Part shown: in pieces, positions 1 to 6,804 of the stretch
How the letters are laid out: every line of letters begins with the position of its first letter
Position numbering within the stretch: the stretch's first letter is position 1
Assembly (NCBI GenBank): GCA_964461335.1
Contig: CAYWTY010000061.1
Span: 1 to 10,155, forward strand
Direction: 5' to 3'
Length of the DNA stretch: 10,155 nt
Source: JAKJBL01 sp964461335
GTDB lineage: Bacteria; Bacillota; Clostridia; Christensenellales; CAG-138
The notes under the pieces: model-generated
The model's input: only the letters and a program-made list of their open reading frames with translations
The model's database searches: none
Told to the model about the DNA's origin: nothing
Position numbers and translations under genes: made by a program

Positions 1-69
1 CCATGACAGCTTTCCTTGCACAGATGTGTAACCTATGTTTGACGCCGCTACAAAGAATATAGAATTATA
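1..69 (-). promoter_or_regulatory. Start region of a divergent gene running off the left edge
   Basis: On the minus strand an ATG lies at bases 4-2. It is preceded by the Shine-Dalgarno-like AAGGAAA (bases 17-11) at a spacing of six. Further upstream on the same strand a consensus -10 hexamer TATAAT sits at 69-64, giving a predicted start of transcription near base 57. No good -35 hexamer was found at 17-18 bp. Only the first codon is inside the window, so the product is unknown. The arrangement suggests a gene divergent from the rnf operon, but it rests on a short signal and could be chance. Confidence 0.35.
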
Positions 70-79
70 CAGTAACAAT

Positions 80-111
80 TTGATGCAAACATTATAAGAC
101 TGTGCTATACT
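80..111 (+). promoter_or_regulatory. Putative extended -10 promoter for the rnf leader
   Basis: TATACT at 106-111 is preceded by TG at 103-104 with one intervening base, which is the extended -10 arrangement (TGnTATAAT). A TTGATG at 80-85 is a possible -35 but sits 20 bp away, longer than ideal, so the extended -10 would carry the recognition. Transcription would start near 117-120 and give a leader of about 135 bases before rnfC. This is the best plus-strand promoter candidate upstream of rnfC. A second promoter closer to the Rex-like site is not excluded. Confidence 0.45.
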
Positions 112-150
112 ACATTGGGTTAAATAATTGGAAGTGGACTCGAATTGTTG

Positions 151-192
151 ATGTCAAAAGGCTTAGAATTACATTACATTCAGGTTATTTAG
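151..192 (+). CDS. Possible 13-residue leader peptide upstream of rnfC
   Basis: A short ORF from ATG 151 to TAG 190-192 would encode MSKGLELHYIQVI. An in-frame TTG at 148 directly precedes the ATG. The closest ribosome-binding candidate, GGAAGTGG at 130-137, lies 10 bases from the TTG and 13 from the ATG, so initiation would be weak. Its stop codon overlaps the first two bases of a terminator hairpin, the layout expected where translation of a leader affects terminator folding. An alternative is a chance ORF, since 13 codons without a stop is not rare. No function can be assigned. Confidence 0.25.
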   Translation: MSKGLELHYIQVI

Positions 193-212
193 GGCAAAGT
201 ATGCCCTTTTTT
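191..212 (+). terminator. Intrinsic terminator or attenuator upstream of rnfC
   Basis: The inverted repeat AGGGCA (191-196) / TGCCCT (202-207) encloses a five-base loop and is followed by a run of T to 212. It lies downstream of the putative promoter at 106-111 and about 40 bases before rnfC, so it would stop leader transcripts short of the operon unless bypassed. No complementary antiterminator segment was found in the leader by eye. It may be a true attenuator, or the end of a very short separate transcript. Confidence 0.6.
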
Positions 213-213
213 A

Positions 214-231
214 TTGTGTAATTATTCACAA
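214..231. promoter_or_regulatory. Probable Rex operator (NADH/NAD+-responsive)
   Basis: The 18-bp element TTGTGTAATTATTCACAA has perfectly complementary outer arms TTGTG and CACAA. Against the Gram-positive Rex consensus TTGTGAA-N4-TTCACAA it deviates at a single position (T for A at position 6). Rex represses when NADH/NAD+ is low and leaves DNA as NADH rises. It lies 24 bases before rnfC, whose complex exchanges electrons with NAD+. No clear -35/-10 pair overlaps the site, so repression could work by roadblock or through an unrecognised promoter. Confidence 0.7.
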
Positions 232-254
232 AGGCGAGTGCGCTTTATGAAAGG

Positions 255-1604
255 ATGGTGCTGAAGTTGCAAAAGCGTACCTTCAGAGGGGGCGTGCACC
301 CAATGCAAAAACTGCATGAAGGGAAGTTGCCAACTAAAGACAAGCCTGTGCGCGAGTTTGTGCCGGAAACAGTTTGTATACTTATGGGTATGCACTTAGG
401 CGCACCGAGCAAACCCTGCGTAGAAAAGGGCGAGTATGTCAAACTTGGTGAGCTTATTGGCGAACCGGTAGGCGCTTTGGGGCTGCCTGTACATGCAAGT
501 GTATCTGGTGAGGTGCTCGACGTTTCGCTTAAGCAGCAAATGGTTGCAGAGCCTCAAATGTGCATTACAATTAAAAACGATTTTAGAGACGACTGGGTAG
601 ATGGGCTTACAGGGCATGGAGATGTTGAAACTGTGGAGCCATCGCTTATAGTGCCTGCAATTAAAGCAGCAGGCATTTGCGGCATGGGCGGCGCATGCTT
701 CCCTACCCATATAAAATTTGCAATGCGCGAAGGTCAATACTGCGATACCATAATACTAAACGGCGCTGAATGCGAAACCTATCTTACATCCGACCATAGG
801 CTCATGTTAGAAAACCCGGAAAAGATTATTAACGGGCTTCGCGCTGCAATGCGCGCAATGGGCGTTGAGCGGGGCGTTATAGCAATAGAAGATAATAAAC
901 CGGATGCAATAGAAACAATGAAAGCAGCTGCAGCAGGGCGGCTTGGCATTGAGATAGCTGCGCTTAAAACAAAATATCCGCAAGGCGCTGAAAAGCAGGT
1001 TATAGAGTCTATTACAAACAGGCAGGTGCCAAGGCAGGGGCTACCTATAGATGTGCATGTAATAGTGCTAAATGTAGGCACTGCAGCTGCAATTGCAGAT
1101 GCCATAAGCTATGGCAAACCTGTTGTTTCGCGCATAACAACAGTAACTGGCTGCGTAAAGGAGCCGGACAACCTCAGGCTTCGAATAGGCACAAGCTTCC
1201 ACGATGCTATACAGGCTTGCGGCGGCTATAGTGAAACACCCGGGAAACTTGCAGCAGGCGGCTCTATGACAGGGCTCTCTGTAGCAAATGACGAAGTCTC
1301 AATGACTAAAGCTACAAACGGCATAGTTGTGTATAACAGTGAGGATGCAAAGTCGTTTGATGAAGGGCTCTGTATCCGCTGCGGCCGCTGTGTAAACGTC
1401 TGCCCGACTGGGCTTAGGCCATACCTGCTTAAGCCGTATTGCGATGCAAATGAGCTCGCTAAAGCTGAAGAATATGATGTAATGGATTGTATAGTTTGCG
1501 GAAGCTGCACCTTCATTTGCCCTGCCAAGCTTTGGCTAACAGCATCTTTTAAAACCACGAAGGATAAGATACTTCTTGCGCGCAGAAGGGGGTCAGGGAA
1601 ATGA
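255..1604 (+). CDS. rnfC: RnfC, NADH/FMN- and Fe-S-binding subunit of Rnf complex
   Basis: Peripheral cytoplasmic subunit of the Rnf ferredoxin:NAD+ oxidoreductase, where NAD(H) reacts. It has 449 residues, usual for clostridial RnfC. The N-terminal RnfC domain carries FRGGVHP (10-16). The complex I 51K-like nucleotide/FMN domain shows GMGGACFPTHIK (143-154) and NGAECETYLTSDHR (169-182). A soluble-ligand-binding beta-grasp region follows at about 260-320. Two ferredoxin motifs are complete: C373/C376/C379/C383 and C412/C415/C418/C422. The start is uncertain. ATG 255 directly abuts AAAGG (250-254), which is too close for a ribosome site. An in-frame TTG at 267 has AAGGATGGTG (251-260) six bases upstream and would begin just before QKRTFRGG. 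The 3' end overlaps rnfD in ATGA. It is the first gene of the operon, behind a Rex-like operator. Identification is secure. Confidence 0.97.
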   Translation: MVLKLQKRTFRGGVHPMQKLHEGKLPTKDKPVREFVPETVCILMGMHLGAPSKPCVEKGEYVKLGELIGEPVGALGLPVHASVSGEVLDVSLKQQMVAEPQMCITIKNDFRDDWVDGLTGHGDVETVEPSLIVPAIKAAGICGMGGACFPTHIKFAMREGQYCDTIILNGAECETYLTSDHRLMLENPEKIINGLRAAMRAMGVERGVIAIEDNKPDAIETMKAAAAGRLGIEIAALKTKYPQGAEKQVIESITNRQVPRQGLPIDVHVIVLNVGTAAAIADAISYGKPVVSRITTVTGCVKEPDNLRLRIGTSFHDAIQACGGYSETPGKLAAGGSMTGLSVANDEVSMTKATNGIVVYNSEDAKSFDEGLCIRCGRCVNVCPTGLRPYLLKPYCDANELAKAEEYDVMDCIVCGSCTFICPAKLWLTASFKTTKDKILLARRRGSGK

Positions 1605-2560
1605 GTTTGCGTCTATCCACAGCTCCGCATATAAGAAGCGTTGAAACAACTAAAAGGCTGATGCGAGATGTTATTATTGCGCTTATGCCTGCTGCACTTA
1701 TAGGGATTTATTATTTCGGCCCAAATGCAGCGCTTTTAGTTGGGCTAAGCTCCTTTACTGCTGTAATAACCGAGTATCTATGGCAAAAGGCAGCGAAAAA
1801 ACCAGTATGTGTAGGCGATTTATCTGCGCTTGTAACAGGGCTTCTGCTTGGGCTTAACCTGCCCTCGACAGCGCCGTGGTGGCTTGCAGTTATAGGGAGC
1901 TTCCTTGCAATCGTGCTTGTAAAGCAGCTCTTTGGGGGGCTTGGGCATAACTTTATGAACCCAGCGCTTACTAGCCGCGCAATTTTGCTTGCATCCTGGC
2001 CTGTGCGGATGACTACCTTTGTAATGCCAACGTATTTTGCGCCTGTTGATGCAGTTGCCTCTGCAACTCCAATGGGCGGGCTTCCTGCAAGTACGCTTGA
2101 GCTGTTTCTCGGCACAATCCCGGGTACAATAGGCGAGGTGTGCAAGGCGGCAATCCTGCTTGGGTTAATTTACTTAATTGTTCGGGGAACCGTTTATCCG
2201 CATGTGCCTACAATCTTTCTTTTTGTTACAGCGCTCCTTAGCTGGGCGCTTGGCACAGAAGGCGGCTTCACCTTTAACGGCGACCCGCTCGCTGCAATTC
2301 TTTCAGGCGGGGTAATGTTCGCTGCTGTGTTTATGGCAACGGATTATGCAACAAGCCCTATGACAAAAAAAGGGCAAGTTATATTTGCCGCAGGCTGCGG
2401 GCTGATAGTCAGCATAATTCGCACCTATAGCAAGCTTCCAGAAGGCGCTACATACGCCATCCTGCTTATGAATATTGCTACTCCGCTTATTGACAAATAC
2501 ATAAAACCCGTTGTATACGGCACACAAAAGGCGGTAAAAGGGGTGAAGGCAGATGCGTGA
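1601..2560 (+). CDS. rnfD: RnfD, membrane subunit with covalent FMN
   Basis: Integral membrane subunit of the Rnf complex, related to NqrB of the Na+-translocating NADH:quinone reductase. The 319 residues include many hydrophobic membrane segments. The covalent flavin site SATP is at 154-157, with T156 the expected phosphoester-linked FMN residue. Other family signatures are GHNFMNPALTSRA (115-127) and ATDYATSPMTKKG (246-258). Flavin attachment in this family is made by ApbE, which is not encoded in the window. The ATG overlaps the rnfC stop by four bases, and AAGGGGGT precedes it at about seven bases, so translation is probably coupled. The 3' end overlaps rnfG by eight bases. In current models this subunit takes part in electron transfer through the membrane and in ion translocation; which ion is used (Na+ or H+) cannot be read from the sequence. 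Confidence 0.97.
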   Translation: MSLRLSTAPHIRSVETTKRLMRDVIIALMPAALIGIYYFGPNAALLVGLSSFTAVITEYLWQKAAKKPVCVGDLSALVTGLLLGLNLPSTAPWWLAVIGSFLAIVLVKQLFGGLGHNFMNPALTSRAILLASWPVRMTTFVMPTYFAPVDAVASATPMGGLPASTLELFLGTIPGTIGEVCKAAILLGLIYLIVRGTVYPHVPTIFLFVTALLSWALGTEGGFTFNGDPLAAILSGGVMFAAVFMATDYATSPMTKKGQVIFAAGCGLIVSIIRTYSKLPEGATYAILLMNIATPLIDKYIKPVVYGTQKAVKGVKADA

Positions 2561-3095
2561 AATCTTTAAGCTGACTTGGCGGCTTTTAGTAATAGCTCTT
2601 GTAGCAGGCCTTGCACTTGGCGCTACAAATGAGCTTACAAAGGGGCCGATTCGTGAACAAGTGGCTGCTGCTGCTGATGCAGCGCGCATTTTAGTTTTAC
2701 CGGATGCAGAACACTTTGAGCTTGTAAGCGAAGGCGAAGGCGGCTGCGATAATGCGTTCATGGGGCTTAGCGGCTCAAACACCGTAGGCTTTACAGCGCA
2801 AGCAACAGCTAATGGTTACGGCGGGAAAATCGAGGTAATAATTGGCGTTGATTTAAACGGTATTGTAACAGGCATTAATGTTGGAGGAGCCGGCTTTTCC
2901 GAAACATCTGGGCTTGGCTCAAAAGTTAGGAACGAAGAATTCAAAGCGCAGTTTAAGGGCGGCCACGGTGTTTTTGGAATTAATGGCGCAGGCGATACAT
3001 CAGTTGATGCTGTAACAGGCGCAACAACAAGCTCAGCTGCTGTTGTAAGTGCAGTAAATACAGCCTACGCTTATTTACTTGAGCTAATGGCATAG
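2553..3095 (+). CDS. rnfG: RnfG, FMN-binding subunit anchored in the membrane
   Basis: RnfG has one N-terminal membrane helix (about residues 8-26) and an extracytoplasmic FMN-binding domain, homologous to NqrC. The family signature around a covalent FMN is visible as DAVTGATTSS (152-161), with T158 the likely flavin attachment residue. The conserved SETSGLGSKV segment (116-125) precedes it. Its 180 residues are on the short side of the family but all core motifs are present. The start ATG lies inside the end of rnfD, with AAAGGGGTGA upstream as ribosome site. The stop is followed at once by the strong AAGGAGGAG that drives rnfE. It passes electrons on the outer face of the membrane, together with RnfD. 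Identification is secure. A single extra Cys at residue 65 has no obvious role. Confidence 0.95.
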   Translation: MREIFKLTWRLLVIALVAGLALGATNELTKGPIREQVAAAADAARILVLPDAEHFELVSEGEGGCDNAFMGLSGSNTVGFTAQATANGYGGKIEVIIGVDLNGIVTGINVGGAGFSETSGLGSKVRNEEFKAQFKGGHGVFGINGAGDTSVDAVTGATTSSAAVVSAVNTAYAYLLELMA

Positions 3096-3107
3096 AAGGA
3101 GGAGAAC

Positions 3108-3761
3108 ATGAAAAAAAATAGCTTAAGCAGCGTGTTCTTCAATGGGATAATTACAGAGAACCCTACATTCAGGCTGGTGCTTGGCACATGCCCGACAATT
3201 GCAAGCACAACAAACGCATTTAACGGCTTGGGCATGGGGGCTGCAGCAACATTTGTGTTAGTCGGCTCAAATGTGGTTATATCGCTGCTTCGAAATTTTA
3301 TCCCAGATAAAGTACGTATTCCGGCTTTTGTTGTAATTATATGTACATTCGTAACAATGGTTCAAATGATTATGCAGGCGTTTGTGCCAAGCCTTTATGA
3401 GGCGCTTGGGATTTTTATTCCCCTTATTGTTGTAAACTGCATAATACTTGCGCGCGCAGAAGCATACGCGAGCAAAATCGGGGTTGTACATGCTGCTGTT
3501 GACGGGCTTGGTATGGGTGTGGGCTTTACGCTTGCTATAACAAGCATGGGAATTGTACGCGAGCTTATTGGCAATGGCACTGTGTTTGGAAGAGCAGTTA
3601 TGGGAGCCTCCTACGAGCCCATGGCGCTTATCCTGCTTGCACCTGGCGGGTTTTTAACCTACGGGCTTATGCTTGGGCTTATGAATGTGCTCACAGTTAG
3701 TGCAGAAAAAAGGAAGCTCAAAAAGCTGCTCGTTAAACAGGAAGGGGGGGCTGATGCATAA
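3108..3761 (+). CDS. rnfE: RnfE, integral membrane subunit
   Basis: Polytopic subunit of the Rnf core, homologous to NqrD and paralogous to RnfA. The 217 residues contain about six hydrophobic helices. Two membrane-embedded cysteines are visible: C28 in LGTCP and C111 in PLIVVNC. In Rnf/Nqr structures the equivalent cysteines of RnfE and RnfA together hold a [2Fe-2S] cluster in the middle of the membrane. The segment VPSLYEALGIFIPLIVVNC (93-111) closely mirrors the one in RnfA, which shows the ancient duplication. The ATG has the best ribosome-binding site of the operon, AAGGAGGAG at four bases, suggesting independent strong initiation here instead of coupling. Its TAA stop shares one base with the rnfA start codon. 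Identification is secure. Confidence 0.96.
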   Translation: MKKNSLSSVFFNGIITENPTFRLVLGTCPTIASTTNAFNGLGMGAAATFVLVGSNVVISLLRNFIPDKVRIPAFVVIICTFVTMVQMIMQAFVPSLYEALGIFIPLIVVNCIILARAEAYASKIGVVHAAVDGLGMGVGFTLAITSMGIVRELIGNGTVFGRAVMGASYEPMALILLAPGGFLTYGLMLGLMNVLTVSAEKRKLKKLLVKQEGGADA

Positions 3762-4366
3762 TGCCTGCTTTAGAAGGGTTTAAGAGCGTTGGAGATATTC
3801 TGCTGTTCATGGTAGCATGTGTGCTCTCAAATAACTTTATATTTTCGCGTTATCTTGGCATTTGCCCGTTTCTTGGGGTTTCAAGCAAAGTAGAAACAGC
3901 AGTTGGCATGGGTATGGCTGTAACTTTTGTTATGGGGCTTGCGAGCCTCTTTACATGGGCTGTTTATTACTGGCTGCTTGTGCCGCTTAACCTTGCATAC
4001 CTTGATACAATAAGCTTTATACTCGTAATCGCCTCGCTTGTGCAATTTGTTGAAATGTTTTTGAAAAGGAGCGTGCCAAGCCTCTATAAGGCGCTTGGAA
4101 TATATCTCCCGCTCATTACAACTAATTGTGCAGTGCTGGGTGTAACTGTGCTTAATGTCAGCGGAAGTTACGATGTTTTAAAAAGCGTTTTTAACGGCGT
4201 ATTTGGCGCGCTCGGTTTCTTGCTTGCCATAGTCTTGATGGCTGGTGTGCGCGAGAGGCTTGAAACTTCGGATGTGCCTAAGCCGCTGCGCGGCTTTGCA
4301 ATTAGTTTTATAATTGCAGGCTTAATGTCCGTGGCATTTTTGGGCTTTGTCGGCCTTGTTAAGTAG
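3761..4366 (+). CDS. rnfA: RnfA, integral membrane subunit
   Basis: Second of the paired inverted membrane subunits, homologous to NqrE, with 201 residues (usual size about 190-200) and about six helices. C35 in LGICPFLGVSSK and C123 in PLITTNC are the expected ligands which, with C28 and C111 of RnfE, bind the intramembrane [2Fe-2S] cluster. VPSLYKALGIYLPLITTNC (105-123) matches RnfE almost residue for residue. The start overlaps the rnfE stop in TAATG, with a G-rich ribosome site (GAAGGGGGGG, 3741-3750) ten bases upstream, so coupled translation is likely. rnfB follows after 12 bases. Identification is secure. Confidence 0.96.
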   Translation: MPALEGFKSVGDILLFMVACVLSNNFIFSRYLGICPFLGVSSKVETAVGMGMAVTFVMGLASLFTWAVYYWLLVPLNLAYLDTISFILVIASLVQFVEMFLKRSVPSLYKALGIYLPLITTNCAVLGVTVLNVSGSYDVLKSVFNGVFGALGFLLAIVLMAGVRERLETSDVPKPLRGFAISFIIAGLMSVAFLGFVGLVK

Positions 4367-4378
4367 GGAGGCGTACAA

Positions 4379-5179
4379 ATGGATGTAACAGCAATTCTCT
4401 ATGCGCTTTTAGTGCTTGGTGCGCTTGGGCTAATATTTGGAATTGTGCTTGGAATAGCGGATAAAAAGTTCTATGTGCCTGCAGACGAAAGAATAGAACG
4501 AATTAGAGCATGCCTTCCTGGCGCTAACTGCGGTGCGTGCGGCTTTGCGGGCTGTGATGCATATGCTGAGGCAGTAGCCTCAGGCAAGGTGCTCCCCAAC
4601 TGCTGCCCAGTAGGCGGCCCTGCTGCTGCATGTGCAATAGGTGATGCAATAGGGCTTGCAGTAGAGGTAAGCAAACCTGTAAGGGCGCGCGTGCTTTGCC
4701 AGGGCACTGCAGCTCAAGCTATGCAAAGGTATGAGTATGACGGATATAAAAGCTGCAGAGCTGCCATTGGCATTGCAGGGGGGCCTAAGCAGTGCAGGTT
4801 TTCATGCGTTGGGTTTGGCGACTGTGCTGCAGCCTGCCCTTTTGATGCAATTACAATGCGCGAGGGCATAGCAAATATTGACGAGAGCCTTTGCGTAGGC
4901 TGCGGCGTATGCGTTGATGTTTGCCCGAGAAATGTAATTAAGCTTTTACCTGTTGAAAAAGACAAAGTCATTGTGCGCTGCAGGAACACAGACTCAGGCC
5001 GTGAGGCGCGTGCTGTATGCAAAAAGGCGTGCATTGCCTGCGGCCGCTGCGAGAATGCGTGCAAATATGATGCTATAAAAGTTGTGGATGGCTGTGCTGT
5101 AATTGACCAGGAAAAATGCACGCGCTGCAATGAATGCGTAGCTGTTTGCCCGACAAAATGCATAACTATTGGCAATTAG
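4379..5179 (+). CDS. rnfB: RnfB, multi-cluster ferredoxin-like electron-entry subunit
   Basis: RnfB accepts electrons from reduced ferredoxin on the cytoplasmic side. It has 266 residues: one N-terminal membrane helix (about 5-26), then the 4Fe-4S domain with C51/C54/C59 and C75 or C76 (LPGANCGACGFAGC). Ferredoxin-type clusters follow: C139/C143/C149/C153, C172/C175/C178/C182, C218/C221/C224/C228 and C247/C250/C253/C257. That allows five [4Fe-4S] clusters by motif count, more than the proteobacterial form and typical of the longer clostridial type. Additional cysteines at 107, 126, 201 and 214 are not assigned. GGGAGG lies seven bases before the ATG. It is the last gene of the operon and is followed after 16 bases by a terminator. 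Identification is secure; the actual cluster number needs experiment. Confidence 0.97.
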   Translation: MDVTAILYALLVLGALGLIFGIVLGIADKKFYVPADERIERIRACLPGANCGACGFAGCDAYAEAVASGKVLPNCCPVGGPAAACAIGDAIGLAVEVSKPVRARVLCQGTAAQAMQRYEYDGYKSCRAAIGIAGGPKQCRFSCVGFGDCAAACPFDAITMREGIANIDESLCVGCGVCVDVCPRNVIKLLPVEKDKVIVRCRNTDSGREARAVCKKACIACGRCENACKYDAIKVVDGCAVIDQEKCTRCNECVAVCPTKCITIGN

Positions 5180-5195
5180 CTTTTATAAAACAAAT

Positions 5196-5219
5196 AAAAA
5201 AGGGCGGATGCCCTTTTTT
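5196..5219. terminator. Bidirectional intrinsic terminator between rnfB and the DUF1846 gene
   Basis: AAAAAAGGGC (5196-5205) pairs with GCCCTTTTTT (5210-5219) around the loop GGAT. The A-run on one side and T-run on the other give a U-tract in either direction. It ends the rnf operon on the plus strand and also serves the convergent DUF1846 gene, whose stop codon (5221-5219) touches its base. Confidence 0.85.
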
Positions 5220-6730
5220 TAGTTATGGTAGAGCTTATTGTTGCTAAATACAGGCTCGCATGTAAGGTTAATGCCGAGCTTTCTAAGCGTTGCTTCATCA
5301 ACCTGCGAAAGTATTACGCTTGAATGCGCCTCAGCGCAGTTTAGTTTGTTAAGCTGCTTAAGTGCAAGAGCTGCAGTCGGGTTTGTTGCAGCGCTTATAG
5401 AAAGCGCAAGCAGTATTTCATCAGTATGAAGCCGTGGGTTGCTGTTGCCAAAATGCTGTGTTTTTAAGTTTTGTATTGGCTCGATTATTATAGGCGAAAG
5501 CAGATGTATATCTTCATGAATTCCGCCAAGCAGCTTTAGGGCATTAAGCAGAGCAGCTGACGAGGCGCCAAGCAGAGCTGAAGTTTTCCCTGTTACTAAG
5601 CGGCCGTCTGCAAGCTCAATTGCCATTGCTGGCGCACCTGATTGTTCTGCTTTATTTATAGCAGCAGCAATAACAGGGCGCAGAGCGCTTGTTACGCCTG
5701 ACTGGTTCATGAGCAGCTCAAGCTTTGTTACAAGCTCAAAGCCCGAGTTGCCTCGCTTATACTCACAGGAGACTGTGTAATACCGCCTGAGGATTTCCCG
5801 CTTTGCTGCAAGAGATACAACTGCATCATCCGTTATGCAAAAGCCCACCATGTTTACGCCCATATCTGTTGGCGAAAGGTAGGGGAAGGTGCCATCCATA
5901 CGTTCAAAAATTGCCTTAAGCACAGGGAAAACTTCAACATCACGGTTATAGTTTACAGCTGTTGTGCCATAGGCTTCCAAGTGGAAGGGGTCAATCATCG
6001 TAACATCGTTTAAGTCTGCAGTTGCAGCTTCAAAGGCAAGGTTTACAGGGTGCTTGAGCGGCAGGTTCCAAATTGGGAATGTCTCAAACTTTGCATAGCC
6101 TGCGTTAAGGCCGCGGCGGTTATCGTGGTAGAGCTGCGAAAGGCAGGTTGCCATTTTCCCGCTACCAGGGCCTGGTGCAGTCACAACAACAAGCGAGCGT
6201 GTTGTTTCTATATATTCGTTTTTACCGTAGCCTTCGTCACTTACAATAAGCTGCACATTCGCTGGATAGCCGGGAATAGGGTAATGCTTGTAAACGCGCA
6301 CACCGAGGTTTTCGAGCCTGCGCTTAAAGAGTTCTGCTGCAGGCTGCCCCCCATACTGGGTTAGCACTACGCTGCCTACAAAAAGGCCTATTCCGAGAAA
6401 GGCGTCTATTAGGCGCAGCACATCCATATCGTAGGTTATGCCAAGGTCTCCGCGGCGCTTGTTTTTTTCAATATCTGCTGCATTTATTGCTATTACTATT
6501 TCAACCTGCTCTTTTAAATAGAGCAGCATATTCACTTTACTATCAGGCTTGAAGCCGGGCAGCACACGCGAAGCGTGATAATCGTCAAATAGCTTGCCGC
6601 CAAATTCAAGGTAGAGTTTGCCGCCAAAGCGCGCTATCCGCTCGCGGATTCTTTCGGACTGCAAATGCAGATATTTATCGTTATCATAACCTATTTGAAA
6701 AGAGTGTTGAACTTGTTCCTGGCTGCCCAA
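5219..6730 (-). CDS. DUF1846 / UPF0371 family protein
   Basis: A 503-residue protein recognised as DUF1846 (UPF0371), a family of about 500 residues found in Firmicutes and Actinobacteria without an assigned reaction. Family features seen are the N-terminal IGYDNDKYLHLQSERIRERI (13-32), a glycine-rich P-loop-like element APGPGSGKMATCLSQLYH (185-202), and FPIWNLPLKHPVNLAFEAAT (218-237). The P-loop-like motif suggests nucleotide or phosphate binding, but this is inference. There is no signal peptide or membrane helix, so it is probably cytoplasmic. The start is TTG at 6730-6728. AAGGGGGT (6745-6738) lies seven bases upstream and no ATG is available nearby. It has its own promoter (6759-6787) and shares its terminator with rnfB, so it is a single-gene unit. 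A functional link to Rnf is not indicated. Confidence 0.9.
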   Translation of the reverse strand: MGSQEQVQHSFQIGYDNDKYLHLQSERIRERIARFGGKLYLEFGGKLFDDYHASRVLPGFKPDSKVNMLLYLKEQVEIVIAINAADIEKNKRRGDLGITYDMDVLRLIDAFLGIGLFVGSVVLTQYGGQPAAELFKRRLENLGVRVYKHYPIPGYPANVQLIVSDEGYGKNEYIETTRSLVVVTAPGPGSGKMATCLSQLYHDNRRGLNAGYAKFETFPIWNLPLKHPVNLAFEAATADLNDVTMIDPFHLEAYGTTAVNYNRDVEVFPVLKAIFERMDGTFPYLSPTDMGVNMVGFCITDDAVVSLAAKREILRRYYTVSCEYKRGNSGFELVTKLELLMNQSGVTSALRPVIAAAINKAEQSGAPAMAIELADGRLVTGKTSALLGASSAALLNALKLLGGIHEDIHLLSPIIIEPIQNLKTQHFGNSNPRLHTDEILLALSISAATNPTAALALKQLNKLNCAEAHSSVILSQVDEATLRKLGINLTCEPVFSNNKLYHN

Positions 6731-6758
6731 TATTTTTACCCCCTTGCCTGCTTGTTAT

Positions 6759-6787
6759 ATGATACAGCTTTAGGCTAATGAGTGCAA
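6759..6787 (-). promoter_or_regulatory. Sigma-A-type promoter of the DUF1846 gene
   Basis: Reading the minus strand, TTGCAC (6787-6782) and TATCAT (6764-6759) are separated by exactly 17 bp. Transcription would start near 6752, just before the ribosome-binding site AAGGGGGT (6745-6738) and the TTG start at 6730. The promoter lies after the terminator of the upstream dehydrogenase gene, so the two minus-strand genes are separately transcribed. Confidence 0.65.
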
Positions 6788-6804
6788 ATGAAGTTTGGCT
6801 GAGT

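Noticed and set aside
118..254. Known riboswitch or T-box in the rnf leader
   Set aside because: The segment is short and AT-rich. No conserved core of a known class and no alternative pairing with the terminator arms could be found by eye.
396..1558. Several minus-strand open frames of 100 or more codons opposite rnfC
   Set aside because: They lie antisense to a certain gene, have no ribosome sites or recognisable motifs, and overlap each other and the coding frame. They are by-products of its codon use.
6050..6364. Plus-strand open frame of 104 codons inside the DUF1846 gene
   Set aside because: It is antisense to conserved DUF1846 motifs and has no start signals.
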